From RUG12783 sp946409545 (lineage in GTDB: Bacteria; Bacillota_I; Bacilli_A; RF39; UBA660), in NCBI GenBank assembly GCA_946409545.1, contig CAMJWT010000008.1:1-64000 (forward strand): 64,000 bases of DNA, written 5' to 3'. Of the stretch, positions 44,801 through 53,339 are shown one piece after another. The position numbers were made by a program, and so were the translations under genes. Within the stretch, counting starts at the first letter, position 1; each line of letters starts with the position of its first letter. A model generated the notes under the pieces. That model was not told the origin of the DNA and did no database searches. It worked only from the letters and a program-made list of their open reading frames with translations.

Positions 44801-47800
44801 GGAAATATAGATGGATATATTGTTTATGGTTCAAATGGTAGTACTAAACCAACACCAGTTGTAACAGCAACAGCACTTGATCAACATGTTTCTGTTTATG
44901 GAACAATTGGTGAAGAAATGACATATACTGCAAAAGCATATGTAAATATTGGAGAACAAAAAGTATTAAGTTCTAATTCTCAACCATTAGTATTTGATTT
45001 CAAGAATAATTTACCAAAACTTGTATTAAAGGTAAAAGATGGTAGAGAGCCATTAAAACCTTATGTAATTCTTAATAAAGAAGAATTCTGTACAAATGAT
45101 AATTGTATGGTAGATAGTGTTGAATTCTTTGAATATGGTAAAGCATCATTACCAGGTTTAGGTGGAGATATTTATACACCAATTGAATTAGATTATGCAA
45201 GTTCAAGTAACAATGGTCCATTAGATAATCGTGTTTACGATGTACCTAATGTTAAGAAGAGTATTACAGCTAGAGCGGTAGTTAAATATGATAGAAATAA
45301 CATTCTATATGGTGACTATGCTGAGGCAGTTAAAGTTGATACAGAAATTCCTGTACCAGGACTAGATATAAGAAATGTTGATTGTAGTAGTGGAGACACA
45401 TGTACAATTTATGATGTAGGTAGTCCAATTCTTGAAACAACATACTTCATTAAAGATGAAGAAAATCCAGTATACTATTATGACTATATGGATTTATTCG
45501 AAGAAGGTGTAACTGAACCAGTACTTGTAGGTATTCCAACAGGTGCTACTAGAGAATTAAATGGAATCGAAGTTTTATCAACAAAGAATTATTATGCTAA
45601 AGCATATGTAATGTATAATGGTGAAAAGGTATATAGTAATCCAACAGAAACACAAACAGTAACATTCAATTATGAGATTGCTACACCAACATTAAGTGAA
45701 AACGGTCATCCTGCACCATATGTACTATTTGTTGGTATTAATGCTGATGATTATTTAATTAGTAATGAAGAACCACTTACATATAAGATTGATGGATTCA
45801 AATTATATGAAAAAAATGGAGATGAATATGTAGAAGTTGATTTACCACATGAAACAGATGCTAATGATATGAGAGATAATCGTATCTTTAGTGAAATTGA
45901 TGTAGTTAAAACATATTATGCAAGAGCATATAAGACATTTGGTAATAAGACAGTTTATAGTGAATATTCAAATCCAGTTGTATTTGAATTACATGTACCA
46001 AAACCAACTATTGCTACACCTGATCCAGTAGTATGTAGTGGTATGACATGTAGTATTGATATTGGAAGTCCAATTACTACAACTAATACATATTATTTAG
46101 ATAATGAAGATCCAGATAATAATGTTTATTACTATGACAAGATGGATTTATTCGATGATGAAACTGATGAATTAGTATTAGCTGATATCCCTACAGGTGG
46201 TGTAAAAGCATTAGAAAATGTACCAAGAGGTTCTATTAAGACATATTATGCTAAAGCATATGTAATGAATGGAACTCAAAAGATTTACAGTCAAGAATCA
46301 GAACCTGTAACTATCACATTTAGAGCTAATGTTGCTCCAATCGATTTCAAAACAGCTACAAAGATTGATGTAACAAATGCTACATCAAGTGATAATCCAG
46401 GTATTACTGCTAATATTAATAAATATGATGTAACAAAAGATGGAAATACAATCACTGTTACTGATAGAAGAATAATCCCTTATATAGGTGGAAATATTCC
46501 TACAGCTAAGAAGTGGGTGGGAATCCTAGTTGATCTTGGAGTAAAAGTTCAAGGTACAACATATACAATTGAAGCTGTTGACTATGCTGATGCCCAACGT
46601 TGGGGTGCAACAAATGATACAACCTTCATTATGTGGTTAACAACAGAACAAGGAGGAACATTTACATTCACTAATGTTGATGAACCAACAGATACAATTA
46701 ATATAACAGTTACTTTTGAAGAAGATTTCCCAGTTGCTAACTTAGCAAATGTATCTGTAATAAATGCAGAGAATGCAGTGTCTGGAGATAATCCAGGCAT
46801 TGCAATCAATGCTGATAAATATACAGTATCTAAAGATGGAACAACAATAACTGTTTATGATAATGGAATTGTTCCATATGTAGGTGGAAATATTGCAACA
46901 CCTAAAAAATGGGTAGGAATCCTCGTTGATTTAGGTGTTAAAGTAGTAGGAACTGGAAACTATGGAATAAATAACGAAGATTACGCTGATGCTCAACGTT
47001 GGGGAGCTACAAATGATACAACCTTCATTATGTGGTTAACAACAGAGCAAGGTGGAACTTTCTCATTTGCTAATGTTGATGATGCAAATGATACAATCAA
47101 TGTAACTGTAAGATTTGTTAATCCAATCTCATTTGAGAGTGCTACCAAGATTAGTGGAGATAATATAGCTCCAACTGATAATCAAGGTATTGCTAATAAT
47201 ATTGATAAATATACAGTTACAAAAGATGAGAATACAATTACTATCAAGAATAATGGTTTAACTCCTTATGTTGGTGGTAATACATCTACTCCAATGAAAT
47301 GGGTAGGAATTCTCGTTGATTTAGGAGTAAAAGTTCGTGGATCAAATTATACAATAGAAGATATTGATTATAGTGATGCCCAAAGATGGGGAGCAACAAA
47401 TGATACAACATTTGTTATGTGGTTAACTACAGAGAGTGCTGGTAATTATACCTTCACTAATGTAGATAATCCTAATGATAGTATCACAATAACCGTTGTT
47501 GTTGACGATATCCCAGCTATTAGATTTAAAAGTGCAACACCAATAAGTATAAATGGTATGACAGAAACTGATAATCCAGGTATTGCTCAAAATGCTGGAA
47601 AATATACAGTAGCAATTGGTGTAAATGCTTTCACTATTACGGATAATGGTTTAACAGCATACGTAGGTGGAAATAGTACGGAACCAAAAAAATGGGTAGG
47701 TGTATTAGTTGATTTAGGAGCAAAAGTTCAAGGTGTTCAATATCATATTGAACCTGAAGATTATGCTGATGCTCAAAGATGGGGCGCTACTAATGATACA

Positions 47801-47908
47801 ACATTCGTTATGTGGTTATCTCATGAAACTGGCACTAATCGTACAATCATTTTCCAAAATGTTGAAAATCCTAACGATTCAATTTCACTTGTTGTAAAAT
47901 TCAAATAA
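38825..47908 (+). CDS. Giant secreted repeat protein (3027 aa)
   Basis: A cleavable signal peptide spans residues 1-22 (VNVEA before RTC). About 22 modules of roughly 105 residues follow, alternating between two subtypes. Type A opens with WN..DP.GYTKY.V..GK, type B with MPTPTLV..D.....GQMA.D; both contain DGYD.F and end YYAK.Y..YG...DYSE....L.L.F. They probably form Fn3-like beta sandwiches. Modules about 19-22 are more diverged and include Cys pairs. The last 520 residues hold four about 130-residue repeats with the motif DAQRWGATNDTTF.MWL. No C-terminal membrane helix or sorting signal is present, so attachment must be non-covalent or via another protein. GGAGAAT precedes the ATG. Confidence 0.88.
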   Translation: MKKKILLFVILFAFTLVVNVEARTCSNNTGSCTYTPQEIRSRSYVIGKHLFTRAGSSVYSGTLTTQWIMLASTTISGESLNDRIIYYKDSDGIWWNAINDQEVQVTSDFTIEYENGIKILSSPTLFLDWNEETDPNGYNKYLINNEGLLYANVKIETFDQNVDGYEIYDSNDNLKASGPVTGPLSIVGNANQSVTLYAKTYKLYGENKIYSEKSNNLVLDFNMVMPAPTLVQVENDVLYHYNEETGMIETDVKITLPEGALVDGYDVFKVSGVVVDSSVASSNDPNANAVLSNELGQSGTYYAKAYRGSGDNKVYGPKSEDIQLTFRNAAPTKPVLVQDYQTDYSKYFVQDGKLATKLKITLPENAIADGFDIYENDERVNAEDIGVDGIVTVTSDPGVERTFCAKTYVKYGSADNSIKDYSEEDCLTLDFEMVMGEPTLVKVSDVRYENGQMAIDVNVTLEDGLTVDGYEIYEQLDPLGTPIEGNFGTQTTLYDQLGSTKTIYARTFVQVGNQRVYSDFTSPLQLTFRGEIPTTPNLVQWWDQSTDQEGYTKYYVENGVLSTKVRIELPDSYVGTGYDIFDENDQVVNDPDVDVDVMGFITLAGENDTPARYYAKTYIKYGNATDYIKDYSEKSNVLLLDFDKKVPKPTLINSDEEFYYLDGQMAIDAHITFPAGARPEYADGYDVFMVSGLVVDSVVATGLPTADVVLKGDLGSTKTFYAKAYVMVGDDKIYGDKSSDLTLTFRNAAPTVPTLVHVYDENDTEGYSKYYVIDGKIKAKVKLALPDEYIADGYDIFDQNNEIINTSELGVDDVTYVTGSYDITSEYYAKTYKKYGTLKDYSDEAAELSLDFDLVMPTPTLLQSNEDDDAFYFDEEKGMLATKAYITVPNNAVIENISGYEVYEQLVPNADPVVGTYGENVTLYGNVADTKTFYAVTYTVIDGVKVYSENSTALSLTFRNFIPTKPELVLSWNENDDPDGYTKYFVENGKLSAYVKANIPESGFAHGYDVFDENDVSVNTIDVDTEGTVLISGLANTPKTYYAKTYIKYGTGANAVKDYSEASSTLTLDFNKKMPTPTLVKVDDEFRFDNGLMAIDVKINELPSASEVDGYDVFEGNDVVATGTRTGSVTLKANLGATKTYYAKTYVMVGEDKLYSTESEDLTLTFRNGVPTKPTLLLGWNEEDDPEGYTKYSVYNNQLATLVYIELPENAIADGYDIFDANNQIVNQEELIPSALAVVIGEPEQLATYYAKTYKKYGTGANALKDYSEESTPLTLDFHLVVPKPTLVQDEVQGDLYFYDETKNMLGTDVHITFPNDVNTSNITGYDIFESLAPNAEPITGIINESTTVYGELKDTKMFYARAYVQVGTHKIYSDLSTGLELTFRNAAPTPVSRFEQSVDLIREEDPTYDPEGYSKYFAQDGKVATNVYAILPETYNADGYDVFKVVNDGDDILVVENNVIGGNSPVIEENLNTTATYYAKTYKKYGTTNPIKDYSEASEMLELNFQLKLPKPTLVQVDDEFVYANGQMSTEVTMELPDEAEFAMLNGYDIFESLAPNATPIEGDTPTTVYGNLGETKIFYARTYVELGDEKIYSDFSTGLELTFRNVVPTQPELVLSWDSEFDPNGYTKYFVDGDKIVANLYADLPNNANADGYDVFKVVTDGDDILVAENVRVGNAARVMELPDTNASYYAKAYVKYGSGNDVAKDYSTKSNNVDLDFHKILPTPQLAQHNDGENLFYYDATREMMATNLEMSLDNDMFTDYIDGYDVFENLNGNPIASGAYSDLLTVYAPINATKTYYAKTYVTYISGVDENDQEIISKIYSSESQPLTLTFTASVPEAPTLALDWNNVDDPNGYTKYYVNEGKLYTDVSLVLPQNSNDNDADGYDVFEGDTLLASAQSFDEHLAIEGTYETSKTIYAKAYKKYGNAKIYSAASNELTLDYVLIVPTPEFVHDWNNVDDPNGYNKFYYDDRERKMAADVSINYSSSVVHGNIDGYIVYGSNGSTKPTPVVTATALDQHVSVYGTIGEEMTYTAKAYVNIGEQKVLSSNSQPLVFDFKNNLPKLVLKVKDGREPLKPYVILNKEEFCTNDNCMVDSVEFFEYGKASLPGLGGDIYTPIELDYASSSNNGPLDNRVYDVPNVKKSITARAVVKYDRNNILYGDYAEAVKVDTEIPVPGLDIRNVDCSSGDTCTIYDVGSPILETTYFIKDEENPVYYYDYMDLFEEGVTEPVLVGIPTGATRELNGIEVLSTKNYYAKAYVMYNGEKVYSNPTETQTVTFNYEIATPTLSENGHPAPYVLFVGINADDYLISNEEPLTYKIDGFKLYEKNGDEYVEVDLPHETDANDMRDNRIFSEIDVVKTYYARAYKTFGNKTVYSEYSNPVVFELHVPKPTIATPDPVVCSGMTCSIDIGSPITTTNTYYLDNEDPDNNVYYYDKMDLFDDETDELVLADIPTGGVKALENVPRGSIKTYYAKAYVMNGTQKIYSQESEPVTITFRANVAPIDFKTATKIDVTNATSSDNPGITANINKYDVTKDGNTITVTDRRIIPYIGGNIPTAKKWVGILVDLGVKVQGTTYTIEAVDYADAQRWGATNDTTFIMWLTTEQGGTFTFTNVDEPTDTINITVTFEEDFPVANLANVSVINAENAVSGDNPGIAINADKYTVSKDGTTITVYDNGIVPYVGGNIATPKKWVGILVDLGVKVVGTGNYGINNEDYADAQRWGATNDTTFIMWLTTEQGGTFSFANVDDANDTINVTVRFVNPISFESATKISGDNIAPTDNQGIANNIDKYTVTKDENTITIKNNGLTPYVGGNTSTPMKWVGILVDLGVKVRGSNYTIEDIDYSDAQRWGATNDTTFVMWLTTESAGNYTFTNVDNPNDSITITVVVDDIPAIRFKSATPISINGMTETDNPGIAQNAGKYTVAIGVNAFTITDNGLTAYVGGNSTEPKKWVGVLVDLGAKVQGVQYHIEPEDYADAQRWGATNDTTFVMWLSHETGTNRTIIFQNVENPNDSISLVVKFK
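46337..47905 (+). repeat. Four tandem C-terminal modules in the giant secreted protein
   Basis: Approximate units 46337-46728, 46729-47118, 47119-47508 and 47509-47905. Each encodes the order DNPGI or DNQGI, then KY.V.KD, P(Y)(V/I)GGN, KWVG(I/V)LVDLG.KV and ADAQRWGATNDTTF. The central DNA around the RWGATNDTT codons is nearly identical between units. Confidence 0.85.
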
Positions 47909-47936
47909 AAGATTGACTTAAAAAGTCAATCTTTTT
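47907..47936 (+). terminator. Terminator of the giant-protein operon
   Basis: AAAGATTGACTT pairs with AAGTCAATCTTT, followed by T residues, just after the stop codon. Confidence 0.9.
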
Positions 47937-47975
47937 ATTTTAAAATATGATATTATATATTTAAGGAGTTTTATT

Positions 47976-49580
47976 ATGTCAAAAGCAAAAAGATTAATTA
48001 TAAGTATTAGTGTAACTTTATTAGTTGGATTTATATTATTTTATTTATTTCTTCCACCAATAAATATTCATTCTAATGCTTTCTGGATTTATTTTATTTT
48101 TCTAACATTATTGTTTGGATTACTTAATTTTGGAACTGGTATTATTGGTTTAATGCTTAAAAATGATTCAAAGAAATCTAAAAGTTTTGATTTTCGTGAT
48201 AAAAAGAATTATTTACCAGTAATTGTACCAATTATCATTATTGTTGTAACAGCAATTGTTAGAATCATTAATAAGCCATTATTTATGTCAAAAGCTTATT
48301 ATAATCGTATTACAGTTACTAATGGTAATTTTAGTGAAGATATTGAAGAGGTTGATTTTAACACCCTTGCAGTTGTTGATCGTAATTCTAGTATGAAACT
48401 AGGTGATCGTGTAATGGGTGAAATGGGAGAACTTGTTAGTCAATTTGATGTTAGTGATAAGTATACTCAAATCAATTATAACGATGAAATATTACGTGTT
48501 ACACCTCTTGATTATTCTGATGTTATTAAATATTTTACTAACAAAAAAGAAGGTATTAAAGGTTATGTAACGGTTAATTCTGTAACTGGCGAAGCTAAAC
48601 TAATTAAATTAGAAAAAGGTATGAAATATAGTGAGAATGCTATCTTCTTTGATAATGTTTATCGTTATTTAAGATTTAAATATCCTTTTGATAATTTTGG
48701 GGAAATTAATTTTGAAATTGATAATGAAGGTAATCCATATTGGATTATGCAAGTTATTGAATATCATGGTATTGAACAAAGACCTGATATTAGTCATATT
48801 ATTATTTTAGATGCTATTACGGGTAAGACAACAAAATATGCTGTTAAAGATGTACCTACATGGGTAGATCATGTATATGAACCAGATTTAATTATTGATC
48901 AAGTTGATGACTGGGGTAGTTATGCTAATGGATTCTTTAATACCCTTTTTGGACAAAAAGGTATGAAGATGACAACTGATGGTTATAACTATATGGCTAT
49001 GAATGATGATATCTATATGTATACGGGTATTACAAGTATTGTAAGTGATGAAAGTAATTTAGGTTTCATTCTTACAAACTTACGTACTAAAGAAACTAAG
49101 TTCTATGATTGTCCTGGAGCAGAAGAATATAGTGCAATGAATTCAGCTAAAGGTCAAGTACAACAAATGAACTATACAGCATCATTCCCATTATTAATTA
49201 ATTTATCAGGAAGGCCTACTTATGTAATAAGTCTTAAAGATGATGCTGGACTTGTAAAAATGTATGCCTTTGTTGATGTTCGTGATTATCAAAAAGTTGT
49301 TGTTACTGATGCTTCTCTTGGTATTCAAAATGCGGCTTATAACTATTTAAATAATAATGGAATAGTTGTTAAAGGACAAAAGATAACCATAACTGTTCGT
49401 GAAATAACAAGTGTTATTATTGATGGTAATACTTATTATTACATAGTTGATGATGATAATAATAAATATCGTGTATCTATTAAAGTTAATAGTAATAAAC
49501 TTCCTTTTGTTAAAGTAGGGGATGAATTAAAGATTTCTTATAACGAAAAAGAAGTTCGTGAAATAACTAGTATTGAATAA
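47976..49580 (+). CDS. Multi-TM membrane protein with large PepSY-like ectodomain (534 aa)
   Basis: Three or four membrane helices occupy about residues 5-110. The rest, about 420 residues, is probably extracellular. It contains two stretches resembling PepSY-type beta-alpha units: KGYVTVNSVTGEAKLIKL and PYWIMQVIEYHG...DISHIIILDAITGKTTKY, in which a strand with a conserved V/I-D-xx-TG turn is typical. The C-terminal 70 residues look like a small OB-type beta barrel (GQKITITVREITSVIIDGNTYYYIVDD). The exact family is not recognised. AAGGAG precedes ATG. It is monocistronic between two terminators. Confidence 0.78.
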   Translation: MSKAKRLIISISVTLLVGFILFYLFLPPINIHSNAFWIYFIFLTLLFGLLNFGTGIIGLMLKNDSKKSKSFDFRDKKNYLPVIVPIIIIVVTAIVRIINKPLFMSKAYYNRITVTNGNFSEDIEEVDFNTLAVVDRNSSMKLGDRVMGEMGELVSQFDVSDKYTQINYNDEILRVTPLDYSDVIKYFTNKKEGIKGYVTVNSVTGEAKLIKLEKGMKYSENAIFFDNVYRYLRFKYPFDNFGEINFEIDNEGNPYWIMQVIEYHGIEQRPDISHIIILDAITGKTTKYAVKDVPTWVDHVYEPDLIIDQVDDWGSYANGFFNTLFGQKGMKMTTDGYNYMAMNDDIYMYTGITSIVSDESNLGFILTNLRTKETKFYDCPGAEEYSAMNSAKGQVQQMNYTASFPLLINLSGRPTYVISLKDDAGLVKMYAFVDVRDYQKVVVTDASLGIQNAAYNYLNNNGIVVKGQKITITVREITSVIIDGNTYYYIVDDDNNKYRVSIKVNSNKLPFVKVGDELKISYNEKEVREITSIE

Positions 49581-49612
49581 AAAAAATGAATCATTTATTG
49601 ATTCATTTTTTA
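49580..49612. terminator. Bidirectional terminator between convergent genes
   Basis: AAAAAATGAATCA-TTTA-TTGATTCATTTTTT with T tracts on both strands, between the 534-aa gene and the metallophosphoesterase-like gene. Confidence 0.88.
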
Positions 49613-50445
49613 TATATACGATAAACATTTAATGAAGGATGATTAAATAATCTTAAATAATGTTTTGATCCTAATCCATTAGATATATATATATCATTGT
49701 CTCCTTCTTTATAATAATCTTTAGAATACTTACTTTCATTAAATATACCTGCTATTTTAGGTAATTTAATTTCACCATATAATGTATGTCCAGCTAAAGT
49801 AATATCACAGTTTGTATTAAATTTGTCAAAATAATCATAATTATGTATTAAACAAATATTATATCCATCAGTATTATTAACACTGGTTGGATTATTAATA
49901 TTTAATCCTTTAACTGTAATACCATCGACCTCTTTATTGAATAGTTCTTTGGTATCATTATTAAGAATAGTAAAACCTGCTTCATTCATAACTTTTACAA
50001 AATCATCTTTATCAAGTTCACCATAAACAGCATATTTTCCATAAGGTGCTTCTAACTCTTTAAAAAATTTAATTAAGTTTTCACTTTTAATTAAATTATA
50101 ACTAGTATGAACTAAATCTCCAGTGAAAACAATAATATCAGGTTTTATTTTTTTAATTTCTTTACTTATTTTAGTTAATTCAGAATCTCTAATTGTTCCC
50201 CCATATAATAAATCAGATATTTGAACTATTTTTAATCCATGAAAACTATTAGGAATATTATCATATAAATATTTTTCTCGTGTTACAATGAAACTTGTTC
50301 CAACAAAACGCATGTATAAAAAGAAGAGAGTAATTATAAATATAATAATTACGAGAACTTTAGATAATTTTTTAGAAAAGTTAATTCTTTTATCTTTTTC
50401 AATTTCATTTGTAATATCACGATTTATCTCACGTCTACTTATCAT
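49603..50445 (-). CDS. Degenerate metallophosphoesterase-like membrane protein (280 aa)
   Basis: YkuE-type fold with an N-terminal membrane helix at residues 28-46. The calcineurin-like motifs are recognisable but eroded. VQISDLLYGG has Asp78 but Leu80 where His belongs. TGDLVHT keeps Asp110. YGELDKDD (142-149) replaces GNHD. LIHNYD keeps His201. AGHTLYGE (219-226) keeps His220 but has Leu222 for the second His. Three canonical metal or catalytic residues are thus lost, arguing against normal phosphoesterase activity. The fold is otherwise intact and the reading frame open. The start overlaps the CPBP gene by 4 bases (ATGA), so they are coupled. Confidence 0.82.
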   Translation of the reverse strand: MISRREINRDITNEIEKDKRINFSKKLSKVLVIIIFIITLFFLYMRFVGTSFIVTREKYLYDNIPNSFHGLKIVQISDLLYGGTIRDSELTKISKEIKKIKPDIIVFTGDLVHTSYNLIKSENLIKFFKELEAPYGKYAVYGELDKDDFVKVMNEAGFTILNNDTKELFNKEVDGITVKGLNINNPTSVNNTDGYNICLIHNYDYFDKFNTNCDITLAGHTLYGEIKLPKIAGIFNESKYSKDYYKEGDNDIYISNGLGSKHYLRLFNHPSLNVYRIYKK

Positions 50446-51152
50446 TTCATCACCACAGGGATTATTGCAATAAGTGATAGTACAGTATTATGGAACATAT
50501 GTGCAAGAATTGTTGTATAAATATTATCTGTATCTACTAAACACTTAGCGAAAGCGGATCCAAAAGCACCATATGATAATATAAATAAATATTCAAGATT
50601 ATTAGATGAACCTATTACATGCATAAGACCAAATAAGAATCCACTAGCAACAATAAATATTATTTTATTCTTAAAACAATCTTGTAATGATTTTCTAAAC
50701 ATCAACTCTTCAATAATAGGAGCAAATAGGGAAGTAGCAAAAAACATTAATAATGGTTCACTTTTTAAAAATGATTGTACAGCTTCTTCATTTTCACCAG
50801 CAGTTTGAATAAAGGTTCCTAAAATGGTATTAATTATTGTCATTGCAAGAAATCCAATAAACCACCATTTAATAGCAACTTTTGCATATTGAACAAAACT
50901 ATTTTTAAAGTCTTTCCATTTATCTATAAGATATTTTCGATAACGAATTATATATATTATGATAAATACAACATATTTAGCATACATACATAATACTTTC
51001 AATCTAGGTGATAAATCATCATATTTTATACCTAGTGCATACCAAACTATTTCAAATAACATGAAAGCAAAAATTGTTATGATAAAAAAAACAATTTCTT
51101 TCGTTTTACTATTGACGTTATTGTTTACAACTTCATTTACATTGTTATTCAT
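50442..51152 (-). CDS. CPBP-family intramembrane metalloprotease
   Basis: Integral membrane protease-like protein of the CAAX/Abi family with about seven hydrophobic helices. The glutamate motif is APIIEELMFRKSL (EExxxR, about residues 142-147) and the second is FLFGLMHVIG with its His. A third helix carrying a late Asn-His position is LAHMFHNTVLS. Members process prenyl proteins or act in bacteriocin self-immunity. Residues 1-18 are Asn/Val-rich and cytosolic. GGTGATAAT precedes ATG on the minus strand. It is the first of two overlapping genes with the metallophosphoesterase-like one. Confidence 0.9.
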   Translation of the reverse strand: MNNNVNEVVNNNVNSKTKEIVFFIITIFAFMLFEIVWYALGIKYDDLSPRLKVLCMYAKYVVFIIIYIIRYRKYLIDKWKDFKNSFVQYAKVAIKWWFIGFLAMTIINTILGTFIQTAGENEEAVQSFLKSEPLLMFFATSLFAPIIEELMFRKSLQDCFKNKIIFIVASGFLFGLMHVIGSSNNLEYLFILSYGAFGSAFAKCLVDTDNIYTTILAHMFHNTVLSLIAIIPVVMK

Positions 51153-51203
51153 ATTATCACCATAATAATCTTAACACAATATAGACAAAATAAAAAGATG
51201 TAA

Positions 51204-51422
51204 TTAAACTAGTTTTACATCTATTACTTCAGGAATTTCATTAACTAATATTTCTTTTATACCATCATTTAATGTTACGTTTTGAAGACCACAATCAGCA
51301 CATGCTCCCATAAACTTTATATAAGCAACACCATCTTCATATTTAACAAGTTCAATATCTCCACCATCGTTTATAAGAAATGGTCTTAGTTTATCAAGAA
51401 CAACATTTATTTTTTCTTCCAT
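51204..51422 (-). CDS. NFU-type Fe-S cluster scaffold (NifU C-terminal domain)
   Basis: A 72-residue NFU protein that carries and delivers [4Fe-4S] clusters in the cytosol. LRPFLINDGGDIELVKYEDGVAYIKFMGACADCG shows the family core; the cluster ligands are the Cys pair in CADC. It has the full length of the stand-alone Bacillus YutI-type protein. The ribosome site on the minus strand is GAGGTGACTT. It is monocistronic, 51 bases from the divergent/convergent neighbours. Potential clients in the window include the ferredoxin. Confidence 0.94.
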   Translation of the reverse strand: MEEKINVVLDKLRPFLINDGGDIELVKYEDGVAYIKFMGACADCGLQNVTLNDGIKEILVNEIPEVIDVKLV

Positions 51423-51516
51423 AAGTCACCTCATATGTATTATAGCACTTTTTCGTTATTTACACTTGATTTTTAATGCATTTTAGTATACAATCTATAT
51501 TGTTATTTGAGTTTAC

Positions 51517-51593
<77 letters not shown>

Positions 51594-51603
51594 TTTATGA
51601 GTA

Positions 51604-51628
51604 AAACATCCTTTGGATGTTTTTTTGT
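51604..51628 (+). terminator. Terminator of tRNA-Arg
   Basis: AAACATCC-TTT-GGATGTTT hairpin and T tract. Confidence 0.88.
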
Positions 51629-51670
51629 TAATTTAATTCTTTTTTATGTTATAATTTCTATGGAGGATTT

Positions 51671-53266
51671 ATGAAAAGAAATTTATATGGTATTTCTATA
51701 CTAACAATCACAGGATTATATGGAATGTTAGCTGCAGTTATTATTTTAGCTTTTGCTTTAGCTGACCTACCTATAACAACAGCACTTCTTATTAGTATAA
51801 TTACTTTGGTAATTCAATTTCTTATTTCACCATGGTTAACAGATTTAACTATGAAATGGTTTTATAAAGTTGATTTTCATGCAACAATGCCAGATTACGT
51901 TAATAACTTTATAGATACTATTTGTACGAAATATAATATGAAAAGACCAAAGATTGGTTATATTAATGATGGTGCTCCTAACGCATTTACTTATGGAAGA
52001 ACAAAAAATGATGCAAGACTTGTTTTGACAAGAGGGGATTTTGAGTTATTAACAGAAGATGAAGTATTAACTGTCATCGGACATGAACTAGGTCACGTTG
52101 TTCATTACGACATGCTTGTTATGACTTTTGCTCAACTTGTACCACTTGTACTATATTACATATATAAAGTATGTACAGAAGGAGATAGTGGTGATAGTAA
52201 GAATAATGCTGCTGCTGTTGGTATTGTTGCTTATGTATTATATATTGTATCTCAATATATTATTTTATGGTTATCAAGAACAAGAGAATATTATGCTGAT
52301 GAATTCTCAGTAAAAGAAACAGGCAATCCAAATGGATTACAACGAGCTCTTATTAAAGTAGGCTTTGGTCTATCTATTGCAACATCTGATAAGAAGAATC
52401 ATTCTGTAAAAGATGTTGGTGCTTTAGGTTTATTTGATTCTAAAACAGCAAAAGCTCTTGTTATTGCATCTAATAATAACTTATCAGATACAGATAATGT
52501 TAAGAATGCAATGAAATGGGAAATGTGGAATCCATGGGCTAAATATTATGAACTTAATTCTACACACCCTTTAATTTCTAAAAGATTAGAAGCTATTAGT
52601 AAATATGCTCCTGATTATAATCAAACACCATATGTGGTATTTGATTTACAAAAAACAGAATCTTATGTTGGTAACTTCTTATTTGAAGTATTAATTGCAA
52701 TTATGCCAACAATAACAGTTATTTTAACATTATTCGCTACAGTAATGATGATGGCTTTAATGGATGATCCTGATGCATGGAAATTATCTCTTGGTGTAGG
52801 ATTACTTTTAATGGCATTATTTGGCTTTATAAAATACAGAAGAGCTCATAGAAAGGGCGAATATCAAAAAACAACAGTTAGAGATTTATTAGGTCTTGTT
52901 AATGTATCTGGTATTACTTCAGTACCTTGTAGTGTTACAGGTAAAATAATTGGTAGGGGAGATCCAGGTTGTATCTTCAGTGAAGATTATATTGTTCAAG
53001 ATGATACAGGTATTATCTTCCTAGATTATAATCAACCATTAAGATTATTAAATAAGATTTTTGCGATTTTTAGATCACAAAAATATATTAATCAATTAGT
53101 AACAATAAGAGGTTGGTATAGACGTAGTCCAACACCATTTATTGAAATATATGAATGGGAAGTATTAGGTGATAAGAAAAAGATTTATTCATTTATTACA
53201 AATGTTATTCTTTATATCTTATTAGCTTTAGGTGGATTAGTACTTACAATATTATATTTTATATAA
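51671..53266 (+). CDS. M48-family (HtpX-like) membrane metalloprotease with C-terminal extension (531 aa)
   Basis: Integral membrane zinc protease. Two N-terminal helices span residues 10-60. The active site is VIGHELGHVVHYD (HExxH) at about residues 136-148, and the third ligand lies in REYYADEFSV (about 213-222). Two helices follow the active site, as in HtpX, so the catalytic domain faces the cytosol. Beyond the usual 300-residue core is an extra region: two more helices (about 335-385), a domain that looks like an OB fold (SVPCSVTGKIIGRGDPGCIFSEDYIVQDDTG), and a final helix. Extended members of this type occur in archaea and Bacillota. GGAGGATTT precedes ATG. Confidence 0.92.
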   Translation: MKRNLYGISILTITGLYGMLAAVIILAFALADLPITTALLISIITLVIQFLISPWLTDLTMKWFYKVDFHATMPDYVNNFIDTICTKYNMKRPKIGYINDGAPNAFTYGRTKNDARLVLTRGDFELLTEDEVLTVIGHELGHVVHYDMLVMTFAQLVPLVLYYIYKVCTEGDSGDSKNNAAAVGIVAYVLYIVSQYIILWLSRTREYYADEFSVKETGNPNGLQRALIKVGFGLSIATSDKKNHSVKDVGALGLFDSKTAKALVIASNNNLSDTDNVKNAMKWEMWNPWAKYYELNSTHPLISKRLEAISKYAPDYNQTPYVVFDLQKTESYVGNFLFEVLIAIMPTITVILTLFATVMMMALMDDPDAWKLSLGVGLLLMALFGFIKYRRAHRKGEYQKTTVRDLLGLVNVSGITSVPCSVTGKIIGRGDPGCIFSEDYIVQDDTGIIFLDYNQPLRLLNKIFAIFRSQKYINQLVTIRGWYRRSPTPFIEIYEWEVLGDKKKIYSFITNVILYILLALGGLVLTILYFI

Positions 53267-53278
53267 TTGACAAATTAG

Positions 53279-53306
53279 ACACTTCTATTTATAGAAGTGT
53301 TTTTCT
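53279..53306 (+). terminator. Terminator of the M48 protease gene
   Basis: ACACTTCTA-TTTA-TAGAAGTGT stem with a T-rich tract, 12 bases after the stop. Confidence 0.87.
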
Positions 53307-53339
53307 TTTGTGTTAATAAAGGATATAATTATAGTAGAG

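Noticed and set aside
38825..47908. CRISPR-like or satellite DNA from the repeated structure
   Set aside because: The repeats are about 315 bp, in frame, diverged and coding; there are no short identical repeats with spacers.
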